Shown: positions 8,498 through 17,823, numbered from the stretch's first letter. The stretch is 64,000 nucleotides of DNA from Pseudidiomarina woesei (GCF_001418345.1 NZ_LIPW01000005.1:1-64000), one strand, 5' to 3'. Made by a program: numbers and translations. The notes: generated by a model from the sequence alone, not told the origin.

Positions 8498-8571
8498 CGA
8501 TATTAGCTATTAGATATTGGATATTAGCAAGAGCTCGAAACATCAGATCTAATATCTAATAGCTAATATCG
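8498..8571. repeat. Perfect 21-bp inverted repeat built from degenerate 7-mers
   Basis: Arms at 8498-8518 and 8551-8571 are perfectly complementary over 21 bp around a 32-bp spacer. The left arm plus the start of the spacer reads as tandem 7-mers (ATATTAG, CTATTAG, ATATTGG, ATATTAG) and the right arm as their complements (ATCTAAT, ATCTAAT, AGCTAAT). It fills the divergent promoter region between yjaG (start 8483) and the dehydratase gene (start 8599). No U-tract follows either arm. It could be a dispersed repeat, an operator, or a transcript hairpin. Confidence 0.9.
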
Positions 8572-8598
8572 ATTTTGCTTTCAGGTAGTATACGCTTT

Positions 8599-9525
8599 AT
8601 GACGATACAAGACGACTATTCCAAGATAACCGCAGCAAGCAAACGCATCGCCCCATACGTGCGCCGCACCACCGTGTTAGTCAGCTTAAAGCTGAATGAA
8701 GCGCTGGGCGCTCAGGTGTGGCTAAAATGCGAGCATTTGCAGCACACAGGCGCCTTTAAGTTTCGGGGGGCGTGTAATGCGCTGCTGCAATTAAGTGAAG
8801 AACAGCGAGCTCGTGGCGTTTATACCGTGTCGTCGGGTAATCATGGGGCAGCGCTAGCGGCGGCTGGCCAGCAATTAGGGGTTAAGGTTCGAGTTGGTGT
8901 GGCGGCGAATGCTTCTAAGTTTAAGCGCGACAATATGGCGCGTTATGGCGCTGAGTTAATCACTATTGACGCCGGCATGGCTGCGCGCGAGGCATTTGTT
9001 GCAGCACAAAAACCCACTGGGCGTGAATTTATACCGCCGTATAACCACGCACATATATGGCAGGGGCAAGGTACTGCGGCTCATGAGCTGATGCTTGAGC
9101 AGCCCGATTTAGATTGTTTGGTGGCACCACTTGGCGGTGGGGGGTTATTGAGCGGTACCGCAACGGCAGCCAAAGCCAATGGGGTGCCCAAGGTGTATGG
9201 GGTTGAGCCTGAGTTAGCCGCCGATGGGCAAGCCTCGTTTCGCACGGGCGTGTTACAGCCGGCCATGCCGCCAATGAGTGTATGCGATGGGTTGTTGACA
9301 AGCGTTGGCGATAAAACCTTTGCAGTTATTCGGCAGCGCGTTGACGATATTTTGGTCGTGACCGATAGCGAAGCCCTGGCGGCGCAAAAATTAGTGTTTG
9401 AATTGACAGAACAATGGATAGAGCCTTCATCGGCAACTGTTATTGCGGCTATTCAACGTTACCCAGAGCTATTTGCAGGGCAGCGCATTGGGGTCATTAT
9501 TAGTGGCGGCAACTTAGCGCGCTAG
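8599..9525 (+). CDS. Threonine/serine dehydratase-like PLP enzyme (fold type II)
   Basis: A protein of about 308 residues with the tryptophan-synthase-beta fold used by serine/threonine dehydratases, serine racemases and 3-hydroxyaspartate dehydratases. The PLP lysine is K54 in TGAFKFRGA. SSGNHGAALA binds the cofactor phosphate region and GGGGLLSG is the glycine loop. It lacks the C-terminal regulatory ACT-like domains of biosynthetic IlvA, so it is a catabolic or racemase-type member; the substrate cannot be fixed from sequence. The ATG at 8599 fits the family N-terminus better than a TTG at 8575 that lies beside the inverted repeat. It is monocistronic and converges on the VOC gene. Confidence 0.85.
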   Translation: MTIQDDYSKITAASKRIAPYVRRTTVLVSLKLNEALGAQVWLKCEHLQHTGAFKFRGACNALLQLSEEQRARGVYTVSSGNHGAALAAAGQQLGVKVRVGVAANASKFKRDNMARYGAELITIDAGMAAREAFVAAQKPTGREFIPPYNHAHIWQGQGTAAHELMLEQPDLDCLVAPLGGGGLLSGTATAAKANGVPKVYGVEPELAADGQASFRTGVLQPAMPPMSVCDGLLTSVGDKTFAVIRQRVDDILVVTDSEALAAQKLVFELTEQWIEPSSATVIAAIQRYPELFAGQRIGVIISGGNLAR

Positions 9526-9533
9526 CACTAGGG

Positions 9534-9959
9534 CTAGCTTGCAAACAATTGGTTTAGGTCGTTAAAGGCTTTAAATTCAAGTGCGTTGCCGCTGAAATCA
9601 TAAAAAAACATGGTGGCTTGCTCACCAGGCTGACCTTTGAAGCGAATGTGCGGTTCAATAACAAACTCAATGCTAGCGGCGCGGACACGTTCAGCCAGCG
9701 CATGCCAATCGGACATGGTTAATACCACCCCAAAATGAGGCACCGGAACGGCATGCCCGTCAACTGGGTTATGGTGCGCCACGCCAGTTTTTTCTGGGGC
9801 TAGGTGGGTCACGAATTGGTGGCCGTAGAAATTCCAATCAACCCATTGTTCGCTGCTGCGCCCTTCGCTAAGGCCTAAAATAGCGCCATAAAACTCACGC
9901 GCTTTGGCAATGTCATGCACCGGCACAGCTAAATGAAACGGTTGAAGTGTTGACTGCAT
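9534..9959 (-). CDS. VOC family protein (glyoxalase/dioxygenase fold)
   Basis: A 141-residue vicinal-oxygen-chelate protein. The N-terminal half has the motif [24 protein letters not shown] and the C-terminal half ends with [14 protein letters not shown], the two beta-alpha-beta-beta-beta units of the fold. Candidate metal ligands are H9 in the first unit and the Glu of LEFK in the second. Members include lyases, dioxygenases and resistance proteins, so the reaction is not predictable. It lies 39 bp after a small membrane-protein gene on the same strand and may be co-transcribed with it. Confidence 0.8.
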   Translation of the reverse strand: MQSTLQPFHLAVPVHDIAKAREFYGAILGLSEGRSSEQWVDWNFYGHQFVTHLAPEKTGVAHHNPVDGHAVPVPHFGVVLTMSDWHALAERVRAASIEFVIEPHIRFKGQPGEQATMFFYDFSGNALEFKAFNDLNQLFAS

Positions 9960-9998
9960 ATTAACGGCGTATCTCGCTACTTGTTTTACCTAGTGTTA

Positions 9999-10205
9999 TT
10001 ACTTAATAGGCACCATTGGTGTTGACCGACGCCACATGCGAACCCCAACTGCGACTAACAAAATGGCCCAGTTGAGTGGTGGCAGAAGCCCACACACGAG
10101 TACGGCAAGCATATTCCACAACGGTTGGCGGTGATATTGCCCCACCAACACATAGAACAACAACGCGGCCACCAAACCTTGCATTAAAAATAGGCTAAGA
10201 GGCAT
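9999..10205 (-). CDS. Hypothetical small membrane protein (68 aa)
   Basis: Not a recognised family. The 68 residues contain two predicted membrane helices (about residues 4-20 and 31-55) separated by a short polar loop with QYHRQP, and end in a basic tail. An AAGGGAA ribosome binding site lies at proper distance before the ATG, which supports a real gene despite the size. It lies between the transsulfuration operon terminator and the VOC gene, on the same strand as both. Confidence 0.6.
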   Translation of the reverse strand: MPLSLFLMQGLVAALLFYVLVGQYHRQPLWNMLAVLVCGLLPPLNWAILLVAVGVRMWRRSTPMVPIK

Positions 10206-10289
10206 AACTTTGTTCCCTTATTTTGCGCTTTTTCAGCGTCGTTTTAATAGTGGAACTTAGCCTAGCGTAAATTCATCAAATTGTAAAAG

Positions 10290-10320
10290 AGTGTTAAAGC
10301 GCCTGAAATATCAGGCGCTT
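10290..10320 (-). terminator. Intrinsic terminator overlapping the end of the CGL gene
   Basis: A 10-bp perfect stem (AAGCGCCTGA with TCAGGCGCTT, 10297-10306 and 10311-10320) with a 4-base loop. The TGA stop codon of the cystathionine gamma-lyase gene (10311-10313) lies inside the stem, so the last codons are part of the hairpin. The following T-run on minus is short (TTTAACAC), so termination may be partial. Confidence 0.75.
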
Positions 10321-11474
10321 AACGCTTTATCTAGGTCCGCTTTCAGGTCGTCTAAGTCTTCAATGCCTACCGAAATACGCACAAAATTATCCAAAATACC
10401 GAGTTTTTCGCGATTTTCTTTCGGAATAGACGCATGGGTCATAATTGCTGGGTGCTCAATTAAGCTTTCCACCCCACCTAGGCTTTCTGCTAGGGCAAAA
10501 ATCTCGACGGTTTCAAGAAAACGACGGGCTTTTTCAAGGTCGCCCTTCAATAATATTGAGATCATGCCACCGAACCCTGACATTTGTTGCTTTGCTAACT
10601 CATGTTGCGGGTGGCTAGTCAGGCCAGGGTAAATCACTTTCTCAACTTGTGGGTGCTGTTCAAGCCACAGCGCTAATTCCATGGCCGCTTGGTTGTGATG
10701 CTTCATACGTAACGCCAAGGTTTTAACACCACGCAGCGCCAAGTAACTGTCAAATGGCCCCGCGACCGCGCCCACTGAGTTTTGCAAAAATAGCATTTTC
10801 TCGACCAGCTCGTCATTGTCGCCAACGACAGCAATACCGCCAACCATGTCTGAGTGACCATTGAGGTACTTGGTTGCCGAGTGCATGACAATGTCGGCAC
10901 CCATTTCTAGCGGCCGTTGGTTGTATGGCGTTGCAAACGTATTATCCACCACCACAATCATGTTGTGCTTTTTCGCAATGGCTGCCACTGCTTTAATATC
11001 CACCAACTTCAACATTGGGTTGCTTGGGGTTTCAATCCAGATCATGCGGGTTTTTGGCGTAATTGCCGCTTCTACCGCGCTCAAATCAGCCAAATCAACA
11101 TAAGAGAAGTTCAAACCTGCTGAACGCCCACGTACTTTATCGAACAAGCGGAAAGTACCGCCGTACAAGTCATCCATAGCAATCACATGGTCGCCACTGT
11201 CTAGCAGTTCCATGATGGTTGAGGTAGCAGCCATACCTGATGCAAAAGCAAGCCCCTGCTTGCCGCCCTCTAGGCTGGCAACAGCGCGCTCCCAAGCAAA
11301 GCGCGTTGGGTTGTGTGAGCGCGAGTATTCAAAGCCTTTGTGTACGCCTGGGCTTTCTTGAATGTAAGTCGAGCTAGTGAAAATTGGCGGCATGACTGCG
11401 CCGGTTGCCGGCTCTGGTGACTGGCCACCGTGTATAGCAAGGGTTGCGAATTTCATGTTCTTTGCATCTGCCAT
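10311..11474 (-). CDS. Cystathionine gamma-lyase/synthase family PLP enzyme
   Basis: A 387-residue Cys/Met-metabolism PLP enzyme. The PLP lysine is K202 in HSATKYLNGHSD; the phosphate-binding motif is FASGMAATS (about 78-86); SLGGVESLIEHPAIMTH is near the C-terminus. The Glu in SLGGVESL and the operon partner CBS favour cystathionine gamma-lyase (cysteine from cystathionine) over gamma-synthase, but the family cannot be split reliably by eye. The ATG at 11474 has a GGAG ribosome binding site and lies one base after the CBS stop codon. A longer frame to 11552 only overlaps CBS and is not used. Confidence 0.88.
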   Translation of the reverse strand: MADAKNMKFATLAIHGGQSPEPATGAVMPPIFTSSTYIQESPGVHKGFEYSRSHNPTRFAWERAVASLEGGKQGLAFASGMAATSTIMELLDSGDHVIAMDDLYGGTFRLFDKVRGRSAGLNFSYVDLADLSAVEAAITPKTRMIWIETPSNPMLKLVDIKAVAAIAKKHNMIVVVDNTFATPYNQRPLEMGADIVMHSATKYLNGHSDMVGGIAVVGDNDELVEKMLFLQNSVGAVAGPFDSYLALRGVKTLALRMKHHNQAAMELALWLEQHPQVEKVIYPGLTSHPQHELAKQQMSGFGGMISILLKGDLEKARRFLETVEIFALAESLGGVESLIEHPAIMTHASIPKENREKLGILDNFVRISVGIEDLDDLKADLDKALSA

Positions 11475-11475
11475 G

Positions 11476-12447
11476 TTACTTCTCCAACAGGTTCTGAGCG
11501 GCCATCCACTCGTCGTTGTATAATTTTGATAAATAACGGTTGCCGGTATCACAAGCTAAGGTCACTACGCGTTTAGCTTCAGTTTGCTCACGGCAATAAC
11601 GTAACGCGGCGGCAATAAGGGTGCCGCTTGATGAACCCACCATGACGCCTTCTTTAACCAACAGCTCGCGCGCGGTATGAAAGGCTTCTTTGTCACTAAT
11701 TGCATAGGCTTTGTTGGCTAGGTTAATTTCACAAATATCTGGCACGAAGTCTTCGCCAATACCTTCAACCAACCAACTGCCCGCTTCGACGGTTTCGTTG
11801 CGGTTAATCAGCGGCTCGAGAATAGAACCGTCTGGGTCAGCGAGTACTAAGTCAATGTCTGCGTTCTGCTCGCGCAGATAGCGGCCAATGCCCGACAAAG
11901 TTCCGCCCGAACCAACACCACATACAAACGCGTCTAAGTTGCCTTGCATTTGTTGCCAAATTTCGGGCCCTGTAGTGCGGTAATGGGCCGCCACATTGGC
12001 TGGGTTGGTGAATTGGTTAACATAAAAGTAGCCGTTTTCTTCAGCTAGCCGTGCCGCCATGTCTTGGTAGTATTCAGGATGGCCTTTTTGCACATCAGAG
12101 CGGGTGCGTACAACTTCCGCGCCCATGGCTTTGAGGTTGTTTACTTTTTCGGCTGACATTTTGTCTGGCATAACAATTTTCAGCGGGTAACCTTTGCTGG
12201 CTGCCACTAACGCTAAACCTAAACCGGTATTACCTGCGGTTGCTTCAATAATGGTCATTCCTGGCTTTAATGCGCCTGACTGTTCCGCGGCTTCTATCAT
12301 GCTTACTGCGATGCGGTCTTTTATGGAGCCGCCTGGATTCATAAATTCGAGCTTGAGATATAGTTCACAAGGGCCAGTGTCGATGTTAGATACTTTGACC
12401 ATTGGCGTGTTGCCAATCATTTCCAGAACATTTTGATAAACATGCAT
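11476..12447 (-). CDS. Cystathionine beta-synthase (catalytic domain only)
   Basis: A 323-residue fold-type II PLP enzyme of the cysteine synthase/CBS family. The PLP lysine is K43 in NPGGSIKDRIA; the substrate loop is TAGNTG and the glycine loop GSGGTLSG. The segments VRTRSDV and ADPDGSILEPL and the C-terminal GNRYLSKLYNDEWM mark the CBS branch rather than CysK/CysM. It would condense serine with homocysteine to cystathionine. There is no C-terminal Bateman (CBS-pair) regulatory region, as is usual in bacteria. It is the first gene of a two-gene reverse transsulfuration operon with the gamma-lyase. Confidence 0.88.
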   Translation of the reverse strand: MHVYQNVLEMIGNTPMVKVSNIDTGPCELYLKLEFMNPGGSIKDRIAVSMIEAAEQSGALKPGMTIIEATAGNTGLGLALVAASKGYPLKIVMPDKMSAEKVNNLKAMGAEVVRTRSDVQKGHPEYYQDMAARLAEENGYFYVNQFTNPANVAAHYRTTGPEIWQQMQGNLDAFVCGVGSGGTLSGIGRYLREQNADIDLVLADPDGSILEPLINRNETVEAGSWLVEGIGEDFVPDICEINLANKAYAISDKEAFHTARELLVKEGVMVGSSSGTLIAAALRYCREQTEAKRVVTLACDTGNRYLSKLYNDEWMAAQNLLEK

Positions 12448-12631
12448 GATTATTTTGTCCGTTGTTTACTTTAAATCGCAGTATATTTTGCGTCGAATGA
12501 CTGACATTATCGCACGACGGTATGTTTTATAGCAAAGCAAGCTATGGCAAAGTATCCACACATTTTGGAATAACAAATAACCAGGTGGCCACTTAGTTCA
12601 GAGCCCCTCGTTTTATAAAAAGGAATCTTCC

Positions 12632-13261
12632 ATGATTTACTCGAACTTAAAATTAGGGCGTACCAACACATTTTGTGCGGCTGTCGTGGCTATTACTGGC
12701 TTAACCGCTTGTGCACCTGCCAACCAGAATAACAATGGGCAGTTACTAGCGGAACAATCGGCATTTATGCAGCAATTTCAACCGTATTGTGGACAAGCTT
12801 TTAACGCAACCATTGTGCAAGATAACCAACCAAGTCCCGCTTGGGATCATCCGCTGGTAGTGCACATTCGTGACTGCGAGGACAATGTCGTACGTATGCC
12901 TCTGCATGTCGGTGACGACCGTTCGCGCACTTGGGTACTGACACAACACCCAGGCTACATTGACTTCCAACACATTCATTTGCACGAAGACGGCAGTGCC
13001 GACGCGGTATCACCGTATGGAGGCCAAACTTTAGCTAGCGGCTCAGCCACCATTCAGGCGTTTCCCGTTGACGAGGCCAGCAAAGCGTTATTTATTGAAA
13101 ATGGCTTAGACGTGTCGGTGGCCAATACCTGGACTATTCAGTTTTTTGACGCAAAAACCATGAGCTATAAGCTCTCGCGCCCTGGCCGAATTTTTGAAGT
13201 GCAGGTCGATTTGAGCCAACCTATTGACCTTCCACCACCAGCTTGGGGGTACCATGATTGA
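12632..13261 (+). CDS. Hypothetical lipoprotein, translationally coupled to ltaE
   Basis: I do not recognise this 209-residue protein. It has a lipoprotein signal peptide with lipobox LTAC and lipidated Cys27, so it should be anchored in the envelope. The mature part has two cysteines (in QPYCGQAF and RDCEDN) and several His/Asp-rich strands such as [15 protein letters not shown] precedes the ATG. Its last 8 bases overlap the start of threonine aldolase (ATGATTGA, 13254-13261), so the two are co-translated although one product is exported and the other cytoplasmic. Confidence 0.75.
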   Translation: MIYSNLKLGRTNTFCAAVVAITGLTACAPANQNNNGQLLAEQSAFMQQFQPYCGQAFNATIVQDNQPSPAWDHPLVVHIRDCEDNVVRMPLHVGDDRSRTWVLTQHPGYIDFQHIHLHEDGSADAVSPYGGQTLASGSATIQAFPVDEASKALFIENGLDVSVANTWTIQFFDAKTMSYKLSRPGRIFEVQVDLSQPIDLPPPAWGYHD

Positions 13262-14264
13262 TTTACGCAGTGACACGGTAACGCGCCCCACAGCGGCTAT
13301 GCGTGCCGTGATGGCAGCGGCGCCCGTCGGTGATGACGTATTTGGCGATGACCCTACCATTAATGCATTACAACAGAGAGTGGCTCAGCTGGCGGGTAAA
13401 GAAGCTGCACTAATAGCTAGCAGCGGCACCCAAACTAACTTACTTGCCCTGCTCAGCCATTGTCAGCGCGGCGAAGAGTACCTTGTTGGCCAAGAATACC
13501 ACACCTACCGTTACGAGGCGGGCGGTGCTGCGGTATTAGGCGGTATTGTTCCGCAACCGTTTGAAGTAGAGGCCGATGGCACGTTAAATTTGGCGGCTGT
13601 CGAAAAGCGAATTAAACCGGATGACCCACACTTTCCAATCACCAAGTTATTGTCGCTTGAGAATACCCATACTGGGCGTGTAATTCCGCAAGACTACATG
13701 TTAAAAGCGCGGCGGTTATGCGATAAGCATGGTCTGAAATTGCACTTAGATGGTGCTCGAATTTTTAATGCCTGTGTAGCAACAGGAAAGTCACTAAGTG
13801 ATCTTGTGGAACCTTTTGATAGTGTCTCTATTTGTTTCTCGAAAGGCTTAGGCACACCAATTGGCTCGGTATTAGTTGGATCCAAAAAGTTTATTCAACG
13901 GGCACATAGATGGCGCAAAATGCTTGGTGGCGGCATGCGCCAAGCGGGTATCATCGCGGCAGCAATGGACCACGCTTTAAACCATCATGTTGAGCGCTTA
14001 GCTGAAGACCACATGCGCGCCCAACAGTTACATGATGCACTAAGCGGATTACCGAATATCTCGGTTGAGTCAGCTCAAACAAACATGGTTTATGTCAACT
14101 TTGAGTCACTTGAACAGGCACAAAAAGTGAGCGATTACTTACGCGATAACGGCATATTAACTGCACGTTCGCAGCGTATGCGCTTGGTCACCCATCTCAA
14201 TATTTGCGATGAAGACATCGACACCGCGGTGCACTTATTCAAACAAGCGTTACAACTTGTGTAA
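13254..14264 (+). CDS. ltaE: Low-specificity L-threonine aldolase
   Basis: This PLP enzyme cleaves L-threonine and L-allo-threonine to glycine and acetaldehyde. The 336-residue protein starts [12 protein letters not shown] and has [10 protein letters not shown], the cofactor-stacking region [11 protein letters not shown], the Asp of LHLDGARI, and the PLP lysine K197 in [10 protein letters not shown] use the ATG at 13254, inside the end of the lipoprotein gene, with GGGGG just upstream; the family begins exactly there. The 3' end overlaps the convergent comM gene by 15 bases, so no separate terminator fits. Confidence 0.93.
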   Translation: MIDLRSDTVTRPTAAMRAVMAAAPVGDDVFGDDPTINALQQRVAQLAGKEAALIASSGTQTNLLALLSHCQRGEEYLVGQEYHTYRYEAGGAAVLGGIVPQPFEVEADGTLNLAAVEKRIKPDDPHFPITKLLSLENTHTGRVIPQDYMLKARRLCDKHGLKLHLDGARIFNACVATGKSLSDLVEPFDSVSICFSKGLGTPIGSVLVGSKKFIQRAHRWRKMLGGGMRQAGIIAAAMDHALNHHVERLAEDHMRAQQLHDALSGLPNISVESAQTNMVYVNFESLEQAQKVSDYLRDNGILTARSQRMRLVTHLNICDEDIDTAVHLFKQALQLV

Positions 14265-15788
14265 CTGCTGAAGTATGCGGTCGAGAGCGCGAAAACTAAG
14301 CGCCTCGGCCAAATGTTTTCGTTGTATAGCGTCACTATCGTCAAGGTCAGCAATGGTTCGCGCTAAGCGCAACAAACGATGGTAAGCACGATGCGACAGT
14401 GAAAACTGCTCTATGGCAGCAACCAAAAACACATGATCGTCGTCGCTTAACCGGCAAAACTCAGCTAACTGAGCTGGTTTTAGCTCGCTATTCAAACAGC
14501 CTTGGCGCTCAAGTTGGCAGGCCCGAGCCTCTGCTACCCATCCGCGCCAAGTAGGCGAAAGCGGTTCCTGCTGCTCATGCTGTTGGCGCAACACATCTGG
14601 CTGACGTGGCACATCTACTTGCATGTCAATTCGGTCTAACAAGGGCCCAGAAAGCTTGCCTAAGTACCGAGCAATTTGATCGGGAGAGGCACGAGCGCTC
14701 GACAAATCACCATCAAAATAGCCGCACGGCGACGGGTTTAACGCGCAAATCAGTTGGAAATCGGCCGGGTAGGTTATTTGATGCCCGGCGCGACTAATGG
14801 TCACAGTGCCTGACTCGAGTGGCTCACGCAGTGAATCAAGCACATGCCGTGCAAACTCAGGTAACTCGTCTAAGAACAACAGTGATCTGTGCGCTAGGGA
14901 AATTTCGCCGGGTTGCGGGGGTGAACCGCCACCCACCAGTGCCGCAGCCGAGCACGAATGGTGGGGCGCCCGCAAAATACGTTGTTGCCAGTGATTACCG
15001 CGCAGGGTTCCGCTCACCGAGCGAATGGCAGCCACCGCTAAACCATCACGTTCATCAAGAGCGGGCAGTAACCCAAGTAAACGCTGTGCTAGCATGGTTT
15101 TTCCTGTGCCCGGAGGCCCAACAAACATCAAATGATGCCCACCGGAGGCTGCCAAGAGCAGTGCGCGCTTGGCTTGATGTTGACCAATCACGTCGGCAAT
15201 ATCGCCATGTATTGGGTCTGGTTCGCGCGCTTCTTGAGGTTTAATGAAGGGTAGTTTTGTAGGGCTCGTGAGGTGTTCTACCACGTCTCGTAGACTTATC
15301 GCCGCTACGCACTGTTGTTCACGCAATACCGCCGCTTCGTCAGCATTGTCCAATGGAATAACCGCTTCGCGCCCTTCGTCCCGGCAGCTCATTACGGCCG
15401 GCAATATACCGGTCACTTCACGCAAATCACCATTGAGTGTTAATTCACCATAGAATTCACGCCCGACGGTGCTCGACTCAGGCACTTGGTTATTCGCAAC
15501 TAAAATACCAATGGCGATGGCCAAGTCGTAGCGCGCACCAAATTTTGGTAAATCAGCAGGCGCTAAGTTAACGGTAATTTTTTGGCCTTTGGGAAAGGAA
15601 AAGTCGCTGGCCAACATCGCCGAGCGCACCCGGTCGCGCGCCTCACGCACTCCCGTTTGTGGCAACCCCACCATGGTGAATGACGGTAGCCCCGATGCCA
15701 AACACACCTCTATGGTCACTAGTGGCGCTTCAATGCCTTGCAGTGCCCGCGTATAGATCTTGGCAATTCGAACGCCTTCCTTTGCCAT
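14250..15788 (-). CDS. comM: YifB/ComM family Mg-chelatase-like AAA+ ATPase
   Basis: About 512 residues. An N-terminal Lon-protease-like domain (about 1-170, with GLPSFTMVGLPQTGVREARDRVRSA) is followed by an AAA+ Mg-chelatase-like ATPase with Walker A VGPPGTGKTML and Walker B LLFLDELPEF. A C-terminal Mg-chelatase domain ends the protein. ComM is known as a hexameric helicase that helps branch migration during natural transformation in Vibrio and Haemophilus. The ATG at 15788 is preferred over a GTG at 15794 because it is 7 bases from a GGGAG site. Its presence is compatible with natural competence but does not prove it. Confidence 0.92.
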   Translation of the reverse strand: MAKEGVRIAKIYTRALQGIEAPLVTIEVCLASGLPSFTMVGLPQTGVREARDRVRSAMLASDFSFPKGQKITVNLAPADLPKFGARYDLAIAIGILVANNQVPESSTVGREFYGELTLNGDLREVTGILPAVMSCRDEGREAVIPLDNADEAAVLREQQCVAAISLRDVVEHLTSPTKLPFIKPQEAREPDPIHGDIADVIGQHQAKRALLLAASGGHHLMFVGPPGTGKTMLAQRLLGLLPALDERDGLAVAAIRSVSGTLRGNHWQQRILRAPHHSCSAAALVGGGSPPQPGEISLAHRSLLFLDELPEFARHVLDSLREPLESGTVTISRAGHQITYPADFQLICALNPSPCGYFDGDLSSARASPDQIARYLGKLSGPLLDRIDMQVDVPRQPDVLRQQHEQQEPLSPTWRGWVAEARACQLERQGCLNSELKPAQLAEFCRLSDDDHVFLVAAIEQFSLSHRAYHRLLRLARTIADLDDSDAIQRKHLAEALSFRALDRILQQLHKL

Positions 15789-15873
15789 GCTCACTCTCCC
15801 TCACTGAAAAATTAGAGTGTAGCGTGGGCACCAACAATTCGACGGATAATAACCACGTATTTCGGTGTACGAA

Positions 15874-16614
15874 TTACCAGTAATGTTCCATGGTGACGTT
15901 GCCGGGTTTGCGTCGTAAATTCTTGGCAAGTCCCATATCGGCGAGCACTGTTTTGGCATCACGAATCATGTCTGGGTTACCACATAGCATGACCTGGGCG
16001 CGTTCGTCTAAGAGATCGCCTACGGCGCGCTGTAAGTCGCCCTGTTGAATAAGCGCCGGAATACGGCCACGTAATGCACCAGCGTGATCTTCGCGGCTTA
16101 CTACGGGTTGATAGGTAAGCTGGCCGGGGTGTTCCGCTACCCACTGTAGAATTTTTTCGTTATAGGCTAGGTCGGCCGCATAACGCACGGCATGCACTAA
16201 GTGAATGCGTTTAAAGCGCTGCCATGGAATATCGGTACTGAGCATAGATAAATACGGGCCAATGCCAGTACCGGTTGAGATAAGCCATAAGCTGTCACCT
16301 TCAGGTACTTCATTTAGGGTGAAAAACCCACTGGGCGGTTGCGATACTTCAATGGTTTGGCCGGCGCGCAAATCATGCAGTAGCGGAGAAAATAAACCGT
16401 CGTGTACACGATTAACTAAAAAATCGAGTACATGCTCATCGGGGCCATTGACCAATGAATACGCGCGCTGCACGCGTCCACCTTCATGGGGTAGGCCAAG
16501 CCTAACAAACTGGCCGGCAATAAATTCAAACGGCTGTGTTCGCACGCGCAAACTGAATAGCTCTTGGTTCCACGCGTAATTCTCAATCACTTCACCGGTT
16601 AACCACTGCGCCAT
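15874..16614 (-). CDS. fpr: Ferredoxin/flavodoxin-NADP+ reductase
   Basis: A 246-residue FNR-family flavoprotein that moves electrons between NADPH and ferredoxin or flavodoxin. The FAD-binding motif is RAYSLVN, the NADP-binding motif is STGTGIGPYLSM, CGNPDMIRDAK follows, and the C-terminus ends EHYW with the aromatic residue that stacks on FAD, typical of the bacterial subclass. Reading frame and length match E. coli Fpr. The gene appears monocistronic, 79 bp after the comM promoter side. Confidence 0.93.
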   Translation of the reverse strand: MAQWLTGEVIENYAWNQELFSLRVRTQPFEFIAGQFVRLGLPHEGGRVQRAYSLVNGPDEHVLDFLVNRVHDGLFSPLLHDLRAGQTIEVSQPPSGFFTLNEVPEGDSLWLISTGTGIGPYLSMLSTDIPWQRFKRIHLVHAVRYAADLAYNEKILQWVAEHPGQLTYQPVVSREDHAGALRGRIPALIQQGDLQRAVGDLLDERAQVMLCGNPDMIRDAKTVLADMGLAKNLRRKPGNVTMEHYW

Positions 16615-16758
16615 TTTTGTTCTCCTTGAATGAAGGTTTGTTACGCGAAACCCATAGTATGAATTCCGCTTGAATAATTCTAGTTATGCAGGTACTTTTT
16701 GCGTAAAGTCAGTGTTACACTCGGGCGATTAAGCTTAACGCACACAAGGAGATTGAGT

Positions 16759-17457
16759 TTGCTAATTAAGCACCGCTGGCAGGTAAGTTTGTATTTTTTT
16801 GCTCTCATTCTATTTACTGGTTGCACTGAAAGTAGCTCGCCTACAGCAGCAACACCCAATAAACCGCCAGCCAGCGATCAAGCAAAAAGTCATGATCGCG
16901 TATGCCGCTTTGCCGAACAGCTGCATGCGCTTGAAAAGTTAGAGGCGCCTGAAACCGCCACCTTACGCTACTTGAATGAACAATGGCGCGAACTGAACCT
17001 TAATCGCAGTGTATTTCCGCTGCACGAGGCGACCACTAGTCGCGGCATACTAAGTGAGCTTAATTTAGCATTAGCCCATGAGACAGTAACCTTACTTAAA
17101 GAGTCGATGAAAAGTGTCAGCGAAGCTTATGAAAAAATTGAAGGGCTTCGTCGCTTCTCCCGTGACCCTGACAATATGAAGGTTCCCGACTCAATTATTC
17201 GAACCATGGTTAACAACTTAGAAAACTGTTGCTTGTCTGCCATCAATGGCAATGCAACAAGCTTAGTGCGAGAAACCAAAGGCTCGCCGATGTACAAGGT
17301 TGGCGAGCTTGGATATTTTATTAACCGCGATGTTAACGCTATTCTTCGCAATGAATTGGCACTAAGTGAGTATACTAAACGCCTTGAAAATGCAGCCGAT
17401 GCGCTACCAGAGTTTGTTCCTGTCAGCATGAACACCACTTGGGCGCAATGCGATTAA
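16759..17457 (+). CDS. Hypothetical lipoprotein (232 aa)
   Basis: Family not recognised. I choose the TTG at 16759 as the start because AGGAG (16747-16751) lies 7 bases upstream. From there a compact lipoprotein signal appears: a Lys/Arg start, a hydrophobic core, and LFTGC with Cys22. A longer frame from 16699 adds a basic stretch with no ribosome binding site. The mature protein is helical and charged, with cysteines in DRVCRF, NNLENCCLS and near the end. Its 3' end overlaps ubiK by 4 bases in convergent orientation. Confidence 0.65.
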   Translation: MLIKHRWQVSLYFFALILFTGCTESSSPTAATPNKPPASDQAKSHDRVCRFAEQLHALEKLEAPETATLRYLNEQWRELNLNRSVFPLHEATTSRGILSELNLALAHETVTLLKESMKSVSEAYEKIEGLRRFSRDPDNMKVPDSIIRTMVNNLENCCLSAINGNATSLVRETKGSPMYKVGELGYFINRDVNAILRNELALSEYTKRLENAADALPEFVPVSMNTTWAQCD

Positions 17458-17693
17458 TCTTCTTTTTTCATTGCCTCTAGCTCACGCTCAAGGTGTTCTA
17501 CGCGTTGGCGTAAACGCAATAACAGTTGCTGCTGCACGTCAAGCTCCTCGCGCGTCACGACGTCGAGCTTACCTAATTGTTGCTGCAAAATAGTTTTAAT
17601 ACGCTGCTCTAAACTACCAGCAAAATCTTTTACGCCTGCAGGAATGCTGTCGTTAATTTGACGAGCTATGTCTTCAATTTTTTTTGCGTCCAT
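17454..17693 (-). CDS. ubiK: Ubiquinone biosynthesis accessory factor UbiK
   Basis: A 79-residue YqiC/UbiK protein that assists UbiJ and the Ubi hydroxylase complex in aerobic ubiquinone synthesis. The N-terminus (KIEDIARQINDSIPAG) and the C-terminal coiled coil (LLRLRQRVEHLERELEAMKK) are typical. The ATG at 17693 begins MDAKK as in homologues; a TTG two codons upstream is less likely. It converges on the lipoprotein gene, overlapping by 4 bp. Confidence 0.9.
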   Translation of the reverse strand: MDAKKIEDIARQINDSIPAGVKDFAGSLEQRIKTILQQQLGKLDVVTREELDVQQQLLLRLRQRVEHLERELEAMKKED

Positions 17694-17823
17694 GATCAAT
17701 ATCCACCGCTAATTTCAAGTTAATCAGTAATTGCCTTTTAGCTTAGCAGGAGTTTGCGGTAAAATCTGCCGCTTCACCGCAGGTGTTTCGTCTGCTCATG
17801 TCAATAAAAGGTAACGCTAAGCC

